Source of the DNA: Spironucleus salmonicida
Taxonomy: Eukaryota; Fornicata; Diplomonadida; Hexamitidae
Assembly: GCA_000497125.2 (NCBI GenBank)
Contig: CM035322.1
Coordinates: forward strand, 380,001-444,000
DNA: 64,000 bases
Direction: 5' to 3'
Position 1 is the stretch's first letter. Every line of letters starts with the position of its first letter. This document shows positions 1-12,224 of the stretch, in pieces. The notes below the pieces were generated by a model that saw only the letters and a list, made by a program, of their open reading frames with translations, did not search any database and was not told the DNA's origin. The position numbers and the translations under genes are program-made.

Positions 1-215
1 AGTTAACACTTTACTAATAATTATAAGTTACTTTGTCAAAGTTTTAATTTTTACTATAATTTTAAGTATATTAACTAACTATTCAATAAGTTTGTAATAA
101 GTTAAAAAAAGAATCCCATATACTTGATTGCTTGTAAAATTTGGAAATTTTTCCAAACTATAACAATTCATTAAATCGTTGTAAATTTGCGGTTTAAGTT
201 AGAAGATGATCATAT

Positions 216-1040
216 ATGCAAGTGGATAGTTATTTTCTATATAAACTGTTAATAACTTTAAAATTATATTACTTATTGCAGTTTTTTGAGAAATTCAATT
301 GGTTATTTAACCCAGATATTTTAAATAATGATAAACATCAATATAGCCTTCAGAATCATTATTATTATCTATTCAATTTTTAGGTTCGTATAAATCTAAT
401 TAATTGTCGTTAAATTTTATCCATAAACGTAAATATTCAAATGGTAGAAAATTTTTATAACCATATAATTTTTCACATCTTAAAGGATATTAATACTCTG
501 TTTAACTAAAATAAACAATATTAATAAACTAAGTAAATAAAATTTTTAATAAAATTATCAACTTTATTTATTCTTCAGATTTTAATAATATTACAATTTA
601 TTGTATAAAGACACTAGTATTTATTATAATTAGTTTTATATTGCTGGGCTATTACATTTATATCTACTTAATGTGAACTAACTTTTAATTCTATATTATT
701 ATTTTACGAACATTAGTTTGGTATAGTAGAAACTAGAAGATGCCCAAATTAAGTGTTATCCAATAACTTTGATCTATACATTTTGGTATATTACTTATTA
801 ACTGCTAAATTTAGTATAAAACTTGGATAATAATAAATAATTTATTCATGTTTTTACTATATATTTTGTTTGTGCCTTTTAAAATACAAAATACTATTGT
901 TTGTATAAGTATATATAAAATATAAAGCAAGTTAATAACTTTAAGTTAAATTATTTGAGAATGAAGTGTGTACACATTATCTTAATGTTTATGTAATAAT
1001 TTTATTTCTTTAAGCTTTACAATAATATGGTTAATAGTGA
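216..1040 (+). CDS. Possible multi-pass membrane protein
   Basis: With TGA as the only stop this gives 274 residues. About six hydrophobic stretches rich in Leu/Ile/Tyr/Phe are spread along the protein, including one around residues 110-130 and others in the last third, which suggests several membrane spans. It ends 95 bp from the convergent TTK/MPS1 gene. No family was recognised. Another frame is also open here and A+T-rich DNA with one stop codon gives long chance frames, so this could be non-coding. The hydrophobic periodicity and the ATG start are the support. If it is not a gene, the first 1.1 kb has no other content I can name. Confidence 0.42.
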
Positions 1041-1135
1041 CTGGTAATAATTTTTGAGTTAAACCATTTATTTTATTTTCATATAAAATGCTAAGTCTTA
1101 ATATTTAAAAATATTTATTACTAAAATCACTTAAT

Positions 1136-2677
1136 TCAATTTCGTAAAATTTTTAATACTTCTTCTAAACTTATTCTAGAGTTATCATCAATAGATAACA
1201 TTTGAATAGCTAAATTCTTCAAAAGAGTATCCTAAATGCAGCTAAAGTCAATAGTGAAATCTCCATCTTTTAATCGTTAAATAAATACCAAAGGAGTCTT
1301 TGTTTACTTAAGTAATTAATCAAATGGAGATCTGCCGCATGCCATTTCGTAAAGTATACAGCCAATACTCCATACATCACTAGCTCTATGAATACGAGCC
1401 CCTTTAATGCCATACTAAGACCTGATTACTTCTGGTGCCATATATTTAGGAGTACCTGATAATGAATCACGAATAACTGTTGTCTATTAAGATTACATTT
1501 CCTTACTAATACCAAAATCAATTAGAACTAATTTAGCTTAGTAAAACATATAATTATGAGGTTTAAGATCGCCATGAATAAATCCACACTAATGCATTTA
1601 CATAGTAGTTTCCGCCATATCTTCAACCAAAGATAAAACTTTAGCCTTTGAAAGCCGGATATTTTATTTTAAATATGTGCGCAAATCTATATCTCCTAAC
1701 TAAAGCACAATATATCCTTATGTTTCAGTAAATTAATATTATTAAATATCTAAAGTTATTCCTTTCCCTTTAAGTTTCTCTAATATTTAAATTTCTGAGA
1801 TTATGGCCTTTTTGCCACAAAGTTCATCATTCTCATCTTTTAGATCAATTACTTTTAAAGCAAATTATTAAAGATCTGGGGTCATAGTTTAGTAAACAGT
1901 AGCAGACCCACCTGAACCTAATGGCCGTAGCCCTATATATTTTATCCCATTAACGTTAAATACTTTTGATTTACTAACAGTTTATTACTTTTGTTATTAA
2001 TTTTATATAAATTACTATTACTATTAAGATTATGATGGTTTTTACTGAATTTAATTCTAATTTACTTAGCTAAATTAATATTATTGTAAAGATTAAATGG
2101 GTTATTATGGTTGCAATGGTTACTAAATAGAACTAGGTTAATAGTTTTATTAAAAAATATTAATAGCTGGCTATGATTATAAAACTTAATGTTTTTATAT
2201 AATTTATTAATAAGGCTACTACTAATATTAGGTTGTAAATACTTATGCTTATTTCAGCGAATTTATAGTAGATTAATGCTCCACAATCTATTATATTAAC
2301 GGAGATTTAATAGTTTTAATATATTAACTTTATTCATGTTTCTTATCTGGAACATTATGAAAAGCCGTTTGTGCTGAAATACTTACTGGTGAATTTTCCT
2401 CGCTAGTTGCTTTTTCAAATTACTAAGTCTTGGTTTTAGCTAATGGAGAAGCTGGAGGTTAAAATTGTGCGGTAATTAATGTAATATTTGGTTTCCATTC
2501 CTAAGTTAATGTTGATAATTTATCTTATAAAGACTATAAAGGCTGAGTCTCAATAGCATCTGAAAAACTGATTTTAGATGGAGGTTCTTCTGTTCTATAT
2601 TCATCAGATTCTCTATATATAGCACGTGGTCTATCTCTACTAAATATTGATTGGAACTTCTTTTTCTTTTCATCCAT
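1136..2677 (-). CDS. TTK/MPS1-like protein kinase
   Basis: 513 residues. A Gln-rich N-terminal region of about 235 residues precedes a complete kinase domain: Gly loop GSGGSATVYQ, Lys in FALKVIDL, catalytic loop HGDLKPHN, DFG in LIDFGISKEMQ, then GTPKYMAPEVI and SDVWSIGCILYEM. LIDFGI followed by a Thr-rich stretch (TTVIRDSLSGT), together with the non-Arg residue in HGD, is typical of TTK/MPS1, the spindle-checkpoint and basal-body kinase. The ATG chosen is the first in frame. It lies 125 bp from the divergent gene at 2803. Many glutamines in the N-terminal tail are TAA/TAG. I am confident of the kinase and fairly confident of the TTK assignment. Confidence 0.86.
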
Positions 2678-2802
2678 TAAAATTAACAGAATTTTAGTTA
2701 CTTATTATTATATAGGATATTAATAATACATTTCCTCCATTTTATCAACTCAAAAAATATAATTATTATATTGTTTTATATATTCCGCTTCAATTTCCCA
2801 AA

Positions 2803-3921
2803 ATGTCCCTATTAGAATCAGACTCAAAAACTGTAAAATCTGCCACAATTAACTCTAGAGGAACTAATTATTTATTAACATCAATTATTTAACACAACTA
2901 ATTATAAATTTCATTGGAAAATAATAATACACTAGATCGTTGGTCACGGTCATTCTCTGCGAAGCAGCTAGACGAGCTTACAGCGAAAGCAGGTTCATAG
3001 CGTAAATTTTCCATATTTATTAATATGTTACTTTCTGCGATGGATGTTGGAAGACATTCAGAAACACTTAAAATTGATGTTAAAACACCTCAAGAACTCA
3101 TTGAAGCAACAAAATAGAACCAGACATTATTGTAGGCAGAACAAGCTAATAGAATGTTTGTAATTATAGCGTATAAAGCAGAATTTGAAGCAATTTTTTA
3201 CCCACTTACTTTAGATAAGGTCAACTATGACCTTTAAAATTAAAATGAAGCCTACCTATTGGAAGCTTATAAGCAATCAAAATAGGAGATAGAGAGGTTA
3301 ACAGAACTAAATAATGAAAATTTAGGTTAGGTAAACTGTCAAAATTGTACTTTTTTAGAGTAAGAAATCAGCAAACTTGAACGCGATCTGGAAATTCACG
3401 AAGAACAGCAATAAGAAAGTCTTAAAGTAGCAAATTTAGCCGTAAAATAAAAAGAGAAATACAAAATTAAGCTTGAAAAGATCAATTCCGAAATGCAAAA
3501 AATTGTAGAATAAAATAGGAGCCTTTTAGAGGATAACAAGAAAATGTACGCGAAACTCACTGGAAAATCACGTGCAAGCTCAAAAACGCAACGGAACGTT
3601 TCCAATGTTAGCTCAAGGGCAAGTTCAAGATCTCAGTCTCCCAGCGTCGACTATTAATCGAGACCCACGCGTAGTCAGATTCTGCAACAACAAATGCGCG
3701 AAAAGAAGGCTAAAGAGGAAGCCAAAAAATAGCGCTCTTACAAAAACGAATCTTTCAGCGACGATTCTCGGATGAGTTCGCGGCGAAGTGTCCAGCGGAG
3801 AACGGAGGAGAGCGACGATAACAGCCGTATCAGCAGGCGAAATTCGAAGTCTGAGAAAATGGACTTGCTCAAAAACGTGAATCAGACCATTCAAGAGCTC
3901 AAGTAACTGGTGCGAAAGTGA
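2803..3921 (+). CDS. Coiled-coil protein with basic Ser/Arg-rich C-terminus
   Basis: 372 residues, family not recognised. After about 90 residues with no clear motif comes a coiled coil (roughly residues 95-255, with segments such as EQEISKLERDLEIHEEQQ), then a Ser/Arg/Lys-rich tail. Methionines at about residues 80 and 86 could be taken for the start, but the frame stays protein-like up to the ATG at 2803. The first part is about 20% G+C while the last 350 bp is near 60%, an abrupt change inside one reading frame. It ends 18 bp before the stop of the convergent gene. Cytoskeletal or scaffold roles are possible but unsupported. Confidence 0.7.
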
Positions 3922-3939
3922 GGTGAATTTGAATTTACA

Positions 3940-4383
3940 TCACTCTGCTAGCTAGGTTTAGATAGTTTTTATTTGGTCCTCTGTGACGAAAAGATCGAAG
4001 TCGAGCCTAGATAAAATGGGAAAAACAAGCTTGAAAATTGGTTTTTCAGCCAGAGCGTACTTTTGCACCAACAAGTCCAGCAGCATTGGCTGGTCGTTTA
4101 GGAACTGATCGACGATGCTCATCAGTGCGTACAGCGCCGTATCGCTATAAAACTCGTTCGTGCTGAGCCTCATAAATAAGATGGATGATACGAGCAGGAA
4201 ATCAGTTCCAAAGCCCTGCTCGACAAATTTCAAGACTTCGTAGAGGACTTCGCTGAACTTTTTGGAAATACCTCGTAGGAAGTCGTAAATATCTTGACCG
4301 ATGTGATTATTCTTAATTTTGTTAGAATTTAGCCGAAGCTGCGTCTAGATCTTACTGGACAAATTTGAGTACGAAAGTTCCAT
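3940..4383 (-). CDS. Hypothetical helical protein, 147 residues
   Basis: 147 residues from an ATG preceded by an A-rich leader. The predicted protein is largely helical and leucine-rich and has no signal peptide or clear membrane span. Segments such as ALYALMSIVDQFLNDQP look like real folded protein. It lies head-to-tail with the next minus-strand gene and convergent with the coiled-coil gene, inside a GC-rich block (about 3.55-5.27 kb) that spans three genes. No family was recognised. Confidence 0.68.
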
Positions 4384-4445
4384 TTTTATATTTAATACGA
4401 AATGAAATATTAATATTATATACTAATAATAATAAAATTCTATGT

Positions 4446-5234
4446 TCATTTTTTCTAAATATACTAACCGCAGCTGCAACAAACTTTTTCTGAAACCTTC
4501 AAATAAACCTCCAGACCAAACTGACAGCGTATAATCTGCCCGCAGGCCTCGCAGCGATTCCCTGTCCCGTAGCTCTTGTACTTGTTCATGCTGGGTGTGT
4601 TTCGCACGATTTCGTTTTTCCGCTTCTCGAACGACCGAATTTGTAAGAACTGCTAATCGTGTTTGCCCCGCTCCTCGACATGCCTCTGGACGTTCTGGAA
4701 TGTATCATTCACGCGGTCCGTCCAGCCGTCAAACTTCTCGATCTCCGCCTCCGTTTTGAAAACCTCATTCTGCCAATTCCGCTGCTGCATCGTCGAGTTC
4801 GCGCTCCGGAAGTGGTTCTGCTCGCTTTAGCACTGCCGCTTGTCGAGCTGAATCTGCAGCTTAACGCCGTTGATGACGTCGCTGCGTTCCCGCGCGAATC
4901 CCACCTTCTCCTGGTAGTCGAAGTTCGACAGTCCAGTCGTTTCGATTTCCATGTCGTTCTTTATCTGCTTTCTCACGTAATCGATGAATTTGGCGTCGCC
5001 GTCTAAGCTCGGCTTCTTCTTTGCGGGGAGAATTTTACGCTGCTGTGGCATCGCCCATGATGTCTGAATCATTGGCGGGTTTTTGGTGATTATTGAGTTC
5101 GGATCGATGCAGGCTCGTGGTAGGGCCCGACTGAGCTCAATTTACGTTCTCTGCTTCTAATCTAGTAAAATATGCAGTGGTGGACGCGGTGGAAAAGCTG
5201 TCAGGGAGGTTGCAGGACGCGGCGGCATCGGCAT
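4446..5234 (-). CDS. Coiled-coil protein with C-terminal zinc-binding motif
   Basis: 262 residues. The N-terminus is Pro-rich (MPMPPRPATS), the middle is charged and helical, and the C-terminus holds paired cysteines, CEAC about 25 residues before CCSC, which would suit a small zinc ribbon. In-frame TAG and TAA codons within the N-terminal part support the glutamine code, because the reading continues smoothly into the conserved-looking middle. The gene is much richer in G+C than those around it. It is divergent from the PIAS-type gene with 60 bp between starts. The family is unknown. Confidence 0.74.
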
Positions 5235-5294
5235 TTTTGATTTTTACCATAACTTTAAACAAATTCTTATATAATAATAAAGATAAAATATAAA

Positions 5295-6614
5295 ATGTCG
5301 AAAGGGAAGGAGAAATAAGCTGAAATTGTGCTTCAGGTCTTAAGTCAAGTAGGGTTCAAGTTCTCTACGTATAAGGAGATTGATAGAAAAATCTTCTCTA
5401 AATTGAAAATCGATCAGCTGAAGTAGGCTGCAATACTGATTTCGTGGGTGTTCAACATTGAAATGCCTGAAAAATTACTTAAAAAGAATTTACAGGAATT
5501 TATGGAATAGAATTTAGATTTATTGTTATCCTAAACACCCGTTTGGACCAAGCCGAAAAAGATAATTAACGCCTAAATCTTCGAAACTTACGTGCAACTA
5601 GGAGCTTAGTTTGGCGCGGAGCACCTTTAAATTGTAAAAGGTGTCTAAGATTTTTATATTCCAAGGCAGGCGTTACCATTGCAGGCTATATAATAATTAT
5701 CACCTCTTTACTAACATTTTCAGGTAATTTCGTTATTTTAGCAAGATTTGGAGAAGGAGTATAAGTTTTAATTTGAAATACCGACAGATTCAATTAACTA
5801 TTTAAATGAGTATTAGTAATGCCGGTTGTTGATGTATTGTTTTTATGAAACACTAGGTGATAACCATATACCATCGATTGACGTTGTTCCAACACAAAAA
5901 ATCTTTAACAATAACCATCATTAATAACTCTTATTTGCTAATGGATTACCAATAATACAAGAACGTATATAAAAAAATGATATTACAGATACTATGGTAT
6001 TTCCACTTCCGTTTGATATTACTTAGGCAGCTAAGCTCAAGGCAAATAAAGTATTCATTGATGTTTAAAATATAAGTTTACCTAACCATCCAGATGCAAA
6101 TAAGGATAAAAGTTAATATAAGTTTCCTTATTTTGTATTTTACTTGGCAAAAAAATTAAATTCTTAGGAAATATTTTAGAAATTATTAAAAAAACCTCTC
6201 CTAACTTGTCAGCTGTTTAAAGATGCTTTAACTGCAAAAAAAGCGTTACTAGATTATAATATTATCCTTATTTCAAATACAGCTGAAGATGAAGAACTGG
6301 AACAGGTGTCTGAAACAATATCTTTAGTTTCGCACTTATCTATGAAACCGATTCAATTTCCTGTAAGATCTTCATAATGTAGGCATTTTAATAAAATTAT
6401 GGATTTAGAAGAATTTATTTCAAGAGTTGAATCAGGATTATCATTTAGATGTTCTATATGTAATGAATAATGTAGTTTTGATCAGCTTCATATAGATGCA
6501 TTTGCATGGTACTTAATATAAAATAAATAGGTAGGAAGTGTGGAAGTTAAATAAGATGGATAATTTGATTTAAAGGAGACAAAATAAGATGATGAGGATA
6601 GTGGGTGGTTTTGA
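5295..6614 (+). CDS. PIAS/Siz-type SUMO E3 ligase-like protein (SP-RING)
   Basis: 439 residues. Near residues 350-400 is an SP-RING (MIZ) pattern: Cys-x-His in SSQCRHFNKIMD, then CSIC followed by a DQLHID segment, matching the C-H...C-x2-C order and the hydrophobic IDxF end of PIAS/Siz proteins. The helical N-terminus (about residues 1-70) could be a divergent SAP-like or dimerisation region. In PIAS proteins the SP-RING recruits the SUMO-loaded E2, usually in the nucleus. The C-terminal tail is acidic. The gene is convergent with the next one, 12 bp apart. Confidence 0.78.
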
Positions 6615-6626
6615 TTATTTCATATT

Positions 6627-7997
6627 TCACTCTGCTGTAATTTCAAATGTTTCTTCTATTTTCTCTCCTTCTCTTTCACTAATTATTTAATCATTCTAGT
6701 ATTCAAATACCTCAGCCAAATCACTTATTTATATAACATTTTACTCTGCATCTGATGTCATATCTTATATTCGTTATAGTTAAACAAATGGCTTAGAATC
6801 ATTTTTTACCAACGAAATTAGTGATGGTTCTACTTAATTTGTTGGTGATACCAATTATTCATATTTTGGTGATACGATTGAAGCTGTTTTTTGTATCATA
6901 GTGTCGCTTGATGAAGTGGATACAGAACCTTCTGATGCGCTAGAATTATGTGTGGTTGATTTGGCTGTGTTGGTTTCAGTTTTAATACTACATGACATTA
7001 GCTCTTCTGAACTAGAACTTTAATGTCTTGAATAGTCTTCATACAGAATATCTAATGGCTATAATGGCTTTGAATATGATTTTGATTTTCTAAGTAGTAA
7101 TGAGTCCTGAGAATGATTAATTGGCTAATGTTTCTAATGATTTTTATTTTATTATTCTATTCGGGATAAATTACTTTATTTTTATTATATTAAACTTTCT
7201 AAAAGTACTTATGCGATTCTTTCTTTCTTTAGATCTGAAACTTTTAAATCATTACTCTCAATGATAATATCGTTATCAAACAATGACTTAGCTTATTTCG
7301 CAGCATTTTTTAATTCTTTCATCCGTGTGTCAACTACGATTCCTCTTTAAACTAACTCGTTATAATTCTTAAAAATCTCAACATTAATTGAAAATGAGTG
7401 ATCATTTCTTACATATTTACTAACATATTCATCTAAAACACCCGATAAAAACCCACATATAGGTTCTTATTATTCATTAAGGCGCATTATAGCAAATTTC
7501 AATACTCTCTTCCATTCTTGCTAGAATGATCCTTATCTTTCTACAGAAACTTTAAGATTAAGATCTTATATAGCTTTTTTAACATCTTAAAATTTACAAA
7601 CATGTCTAGGATTCAATATATTAATTTCTAAATAGTCGGAAAAATGATTCTCAACGGACAATTTACTATTTGTATTTCGTGTCAAATTTTATATTGCATA
7701 GAGTATTGTAATTTCCAATATCTCAGGTTTAGATAGGGATAAAAACTAAGGAATTAATATATTATATATCAAATCTTAAACCAACATATTATTCATTATT
7801 TTATACTTATTTAAGGTTGGAAGTGACCTCTGGATAAATTTGTCTATTTTTGACCAAAGATCTGGATGGTTATCGAAATTACGTAATATAAGATAATGTG
7901 CTTTCATAGAATTAAAATTATATGTCTAATAAAGTGTTTATCTAATAATTGCTTAAAATGTCTCACTAGTTAATTATTTTTGTGAAGATGTTAGCAT
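6627..7997 (-). CDS. Hypothetical protein with helical N-terminus and Ser-rich tail
   Basis: 456 residues. Roughly the first 260 residues are helical and leucine/isoleucine-rich and look like a folded adaptor or repeat domain. The last 190 are low-complexity and rich in Ser, Thr and Glu (for example SEGSVSTSSSD), as expected of a disordered regulatory tail. No catalytic motif, signal peptide or membrane span was seen. The start is the first ATG after an A-rich leader. Family not recognised. Confidence 0.72.
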
Positions 7998-8028
7998 TTT
8001 AAATTATAAAAAATATTATTAAATTATA

Positions 8029-9582
8029 TCATATCAATTAAATACCAAAAGTATCTGATAACAATGCGAAAACACTATCTGTCAGGCAAACAGGTTTTGT
8101 TGGTCCAATCTTCATATTTCTGAATCCTTAGCTTAATAATGATAATAATTATATTATGGCTTTTTATTCATACCAACTTATCCATAATTCAATACTTTCA
8201 CATATAGTGGGAATTTCAAGTTCAATTTATTTTACTATTTAAATAAGGCTCCATACATCATTACACTAACCAATATCTAGTATTTTAGGTAATCCAGCTA
8301 CATTCTATATGCTTTAATCGTTTATTCTGAAACGACCACATGCTCCAGTTATTATCAAATCTTTAGACCCAACTTTTTAAGAAACTTATCTAAATTTATT
8401 TCTTCCTGTGTTTTATCCGTCACACCCACCTATGAAAACTAATTTTTCAATTTGATTAGTTTATATTTTAGATACAATATCATTTTTTAAATCTTAGAAA
8501 ACATTAAATGATAAACCAACACCTTCAACTTCTTATTTGATATTTAATTGATTGAATACACTATTACAGTGGGCTTAATCTTTAAAACCTCCTTGTTTAG
8601 CCTCCTAGATTAATTTATCCATATCTAATTTATTCATATCATTATATCCAACTACTCCAACCGCTTTTATCTGCGACATAGATTTGGGCTTCATTAAACA
8701 GTTTGATGTCATAACAACGGGTCCAGGAAAAAGTTCAAATTCTTTTTACTATTTCCACCAGGCTCCACCAAAATGTCCGGCAACAAGACCCTTAAAATTT
8801 TCGTAGCTACCAGCTGGAAAAAGTTCCCCGTGAGTGTAAACGTTAACATTTTCTTTTTAACTAGCCACGCATATAGTCATTAAATCTTTGTAATCATGTC
8901 CAGATACTAGTATTGCAGGACCGGGTATTGGTAGTTAATGAATAGTTGTAATTTTTTATTTACCTCCTAACTTTGTATTGTAGTAGTACAAAATGCTAGT
9001 TATCTAAAAATTAATTTCACCTAAGCTTATTAATAGCTATAGTACTTCACTTGTATTGTTATACACTTTAGTAATCAATAATTTATGTATACTCATTAAT
9101 TTTAGAATATTCTCAGAAAGAATTTAATTTTTTTCTTCATTTAATTTCATTATATTAAAACAATGCTAAGCATAAGCAGAGGCTCCTTTAACTCCTTAAA
9201 TACCAAACTAAACTAAACCGCCAATATCTTTTCCTAATTTATTTAATACTACATCTGGGGAATACAGCCTTCTTGTTAGCTAGAAATCTCTTTTTTTCAA
9301 TTAAGAAAATGCCAATTACCAATCGTTACTTATAATTTTAGAATTTAATTTTTCTAAAACCTAAAAGTGATCATCTTCGTTAAAATTTACATTAGTTAAT
9401 GTCATAAAAATATTGTATGTAAAGTCTTCTTCTGTTTATTCACAATATCCACAACCACTTATTATCAAGTCTTATAAACTTGATATCAAAGGAGTTTTAC
9501 TACAAACACCAACTTTTTGACATCCGTTTGGTTTAACTGTTTACTCACATTAAAAGCAAAACATGTCTTCAACATCTATCAT
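8029..9582 (-). CDS. hcp: Hybrid cluster protein (hydroxylamine reductase)
   Basis: 517 residues, the usual length for the family. The N-terminus carries four cysteines spaced C-x2-C-x8-C-x5-C (starting MFCFQCEQTV), the ligands of the cubane cluster. Further on are HGELFPAGSYE, a segment with FGGAW, FPGPVVMTSNC, and the C-terminal FIGGCDG motif that helps bind the hybrid Fe-S-O cluster. Such proteins act in redox and nitric-oxide defence in anaerobic bacteria and protists. Translation may begin at 9582 or six codons later at 9564, which gives the usual MFC start. Many glutamines are TAA/TAG. Confidence 0.93.
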
Positions 9583-9658
9583 TTGAAGTTATTGTAGAGA
9601 AAATTGTAGATAAGTATTTTAAAATAATTTAAAATAGATAAAAATACGTTATAAATAA

Positions 9659-10138
9659 TCACTTTCTTCTTTCATATTTCTAATAAAGAAATTCTATCTA
9701 ATCAGGGCTAAAAGCTTATCCTTATATGCTTTATCTAAGTTTATGGATAGCATTTTCTACACTCCATCCTCCTTCACACAATGCACATGCAATTAACAGT
9801 GGAGGACGTGTTCTACCTGAGACTCCTTACACTGCGATCACTTTTTACGCAGCTTACGCTTATTTAACGATATCTTAAAATTCTAATATTTATGACTCTG
9901 ATGGTAGTGATCCATTTTCAAATTCCATTTCAATAAGTTTAATATTTCTTGTTTGAAAGATTGTAGCTTTATAATTTGGCTGAGTAGTTCTAATAAGAAA
10001 TCCCACATTAAGAGATTAGAATAGTTACAGAAACTCCATTATATTTGTATCGGTAGGATTTTCAGTAATTAAGAATGATTATTCTGGTGTAGAAATTTTA
10101 TAGTAGTGATTTGGTACTCTATCAAATATTAGATGCAT
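9659..10138 (-). CDS. PRL/PTP4A-like phosphatase, catalytically degenerate
   Basis: 159 residues, close to PRL length (about 170). Collinear similarity to PRL phosphatases is seen in FLITENPTDTN, the FENGSLPS loop and the C-terminal helix. The P-loop of active PRLs, HCVAGLGR, is replaced by QGVSGRTR: His is Gln (a TAA codon) and the nucleophilic Cys is Gly (GGA), while the following GxxR is kept. No C-terminal CAAX box is present. It should therefore be a pseudophosphatase. It follows hcp on the same strand, 76 bp away. Confidence 0.76.
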
Positions 10139-10357
10139 TTTTAACTATCCTCGTAATATTATCACGTAACTATTAATCCTATAAATAGATATTTCTAAAC
10201 TTTTTATTATTATTTTACTATTATATATTATCAGATATATACTACCACTTCATATTTTATGAAGCATTTTCTCGAAAACTTTGAGTATTTGCGCTAGTAG
10301 AATGTATTAACCAGTCCTATAATATAAACAGAGAATGGCGATAATCGTTCGTTATAA

Positions 10358-11539
10358 ATGAAAATTATTTAGCTCTAAAAGTAGTCTCTTCTACACGAGT
10401 CAACTTCACAGCAAAACGTATTCCTCCAAAAATAGAACAATTACCTCCTTTAGGATATCACATTAGGAAAGAAAAATCTGAAGGAAATCTAAACTGACCT
10501 TGCTACTTATAATTCTACTTTCCACTCCCAAAAATACGAAATTTAAACAAAAATTGCAGAGCTAGAAGCCATTACCACAAAATTATCTCAGAATACAGAT
10601 AACCTGCAGCTTTAAGCCCTTTATGATAAAATAGCTATTTTGAACTAGCAAAATCTGACTCATTTGGGCGAAATCGACGCTTTTTAGCGGTAAATTGACG
10701 GCCTCACGGATATCAAAAAGGAGAATTACGAGCTAAAGGCGCAAACCGAAAGTCTCAAAACCGAAAATGATGAGCTCCACAACGAGCTCATAAAAATGTC
10801 GCAGTCAATGGTCGAAATTTCTCTTTTAGAGCAAGTCAACACCAAGCACCGGGCCGAGGTTGAATTGTACTAAAACTAGCTTGAAACAATAAGAAAAGAG
10901 TATAACAGCAGCGAAACAACCGAGACGAAATAGGTAGCTACCTACAAGGCAATAATTAGCAGACAGGATACTGATATTTCTAATTTGGAAAATGAGGTTA
11001 AAGTGTTACAAGAGCACCTGAATTTATATAATAATGACGATGCAAAAATTGTAGAAAACATGCAAACGGAACTGTTGAAAGTCAAGAAGGAGCTTTAGGA
11101 TACTTAAAGGCTTAGTAATTCGTAATAAATTGAGCTGGCAGAGTACAAATCTGATCATTTGTTTGTAATGAAATTGAAAGATAATAATGTTTAAAATGTG
11201 TAGAATGAGTTCTCTAAAATGCAGAATTTAATTGATTTACTGAAGTTGGAAAATGAGAATTTGTCGTGCTAAAATGATGCTGAAAAAGATATTATTATAT
11301 AAGATTTACATTAGAAATTAAGAGAGAAAGAAGAGAGGATTTAATGGCAAGAGGGAGTAGAGACTCGAATTTAGACCTTAAAAATTGAAAACTAAATATT
11401 AAAAGAACAAAATAAGGGAGGGTTAACGGGTTTGAGCTCAGAATTGGATAGAATTTTAAACACAAGCCAGAAAAATAAACTTGATGAGATTAAGATGCAG
11501 AAGAAAGCAATAATAGATTAATTAGAAAATTCAAAGTGA
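10358..11539 (+). CDS. Long coiled-coil protein
   Basis: 393 residues, almost all heptad-like: Glu/Lys/Gln/Leu-rich helices run from about residue 55 to the C-terminus with few prolines. The 5' segment overlaps a second open frame that ends at a TGA near 10500. The frame chosen is the one that continues into the coiled coil and starts at an ATG. G+C rises to about 40% in the middle. No family was recognised; a cytoskeletal role would fit but is not shown. Confidence 0.8.
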
Positions 11540-11645
11540 TAAATTTATGAAGTATATTTAGAGAGGAAGTAAATATTCTTATTGATATTATTATTATATA
11601 ATATAACGATAACTTTTCGTCACTTTAATTATTAAATTAAATCTA

Positions 11646-12149
11646 ATGTCCCAAGACTACAAAAACTTATCATTGACGCCTGAATAATAACAACGCTTCA
11701 ATTAAATTGACACTAACAAATCTGGATCTATTGAGGCTATAGAAGTATCCAAAATGTATAATTTTGAATTTCCGGAAACATCGGCGGCTTAATTGCTCAG
11801 GGCAATTACAAACAAGTCATCATTGACTGCAAAAGATTTCCCTGTATTTGATGCATGGATGATGCGATTTTATAAAGTCTTCGGAGAATTCTCAAATGGA
11901 TCACCATATGTATAGAATGTTGTGCCTGCTATTCAACGCACCAAATTGATTGTTGGTGATCAACTTGTAACACATTTAGTTAAGAAGTTTGGTGGTAACG
12001 CGTAGGGAATTACTTTTGGGTAGTTTCTGAGCATTTGTAGCTATATTCTTCTTTGCGGTAAAATTATGTAAAACTTTGATACCTAATAGAAAGGGTGCTT
12101 GAATATCGATTATAACGGTTTGATTAGCTTAGGTTTATGGTTTATCTGA
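11646..12149 (+). CDS. Penta-EF-hand-like calcium-binding protein
   Basis: 167 residues. A canonical EF loop lies at residues 20-31 (DTNKSGSIEAIE: Asp1, Asn3, Ser5, Ser7, Glu12), after an Arg-Phe-Asn lead-in helix as in ALG-2, sorcin and grancalcin. Later helices (around LRAITNKSSLTAKDFP, MMRFYKVFGEF and the C-terminal FDTQQKGCLNIDYN) fit degenerate second to fourth hands. Family members bind calcium and associate with membranes or partner proteins. The length matches a penta-EF core without the Gly/Pro-rich tail. Confidence 0.74.
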
Positions 12150-12224
12150 TTATTATTTATTTACATAATTTAATATTTAATACTTATTAATCATATATAT
12201 TATATTTGGAATTCATTAACAATA

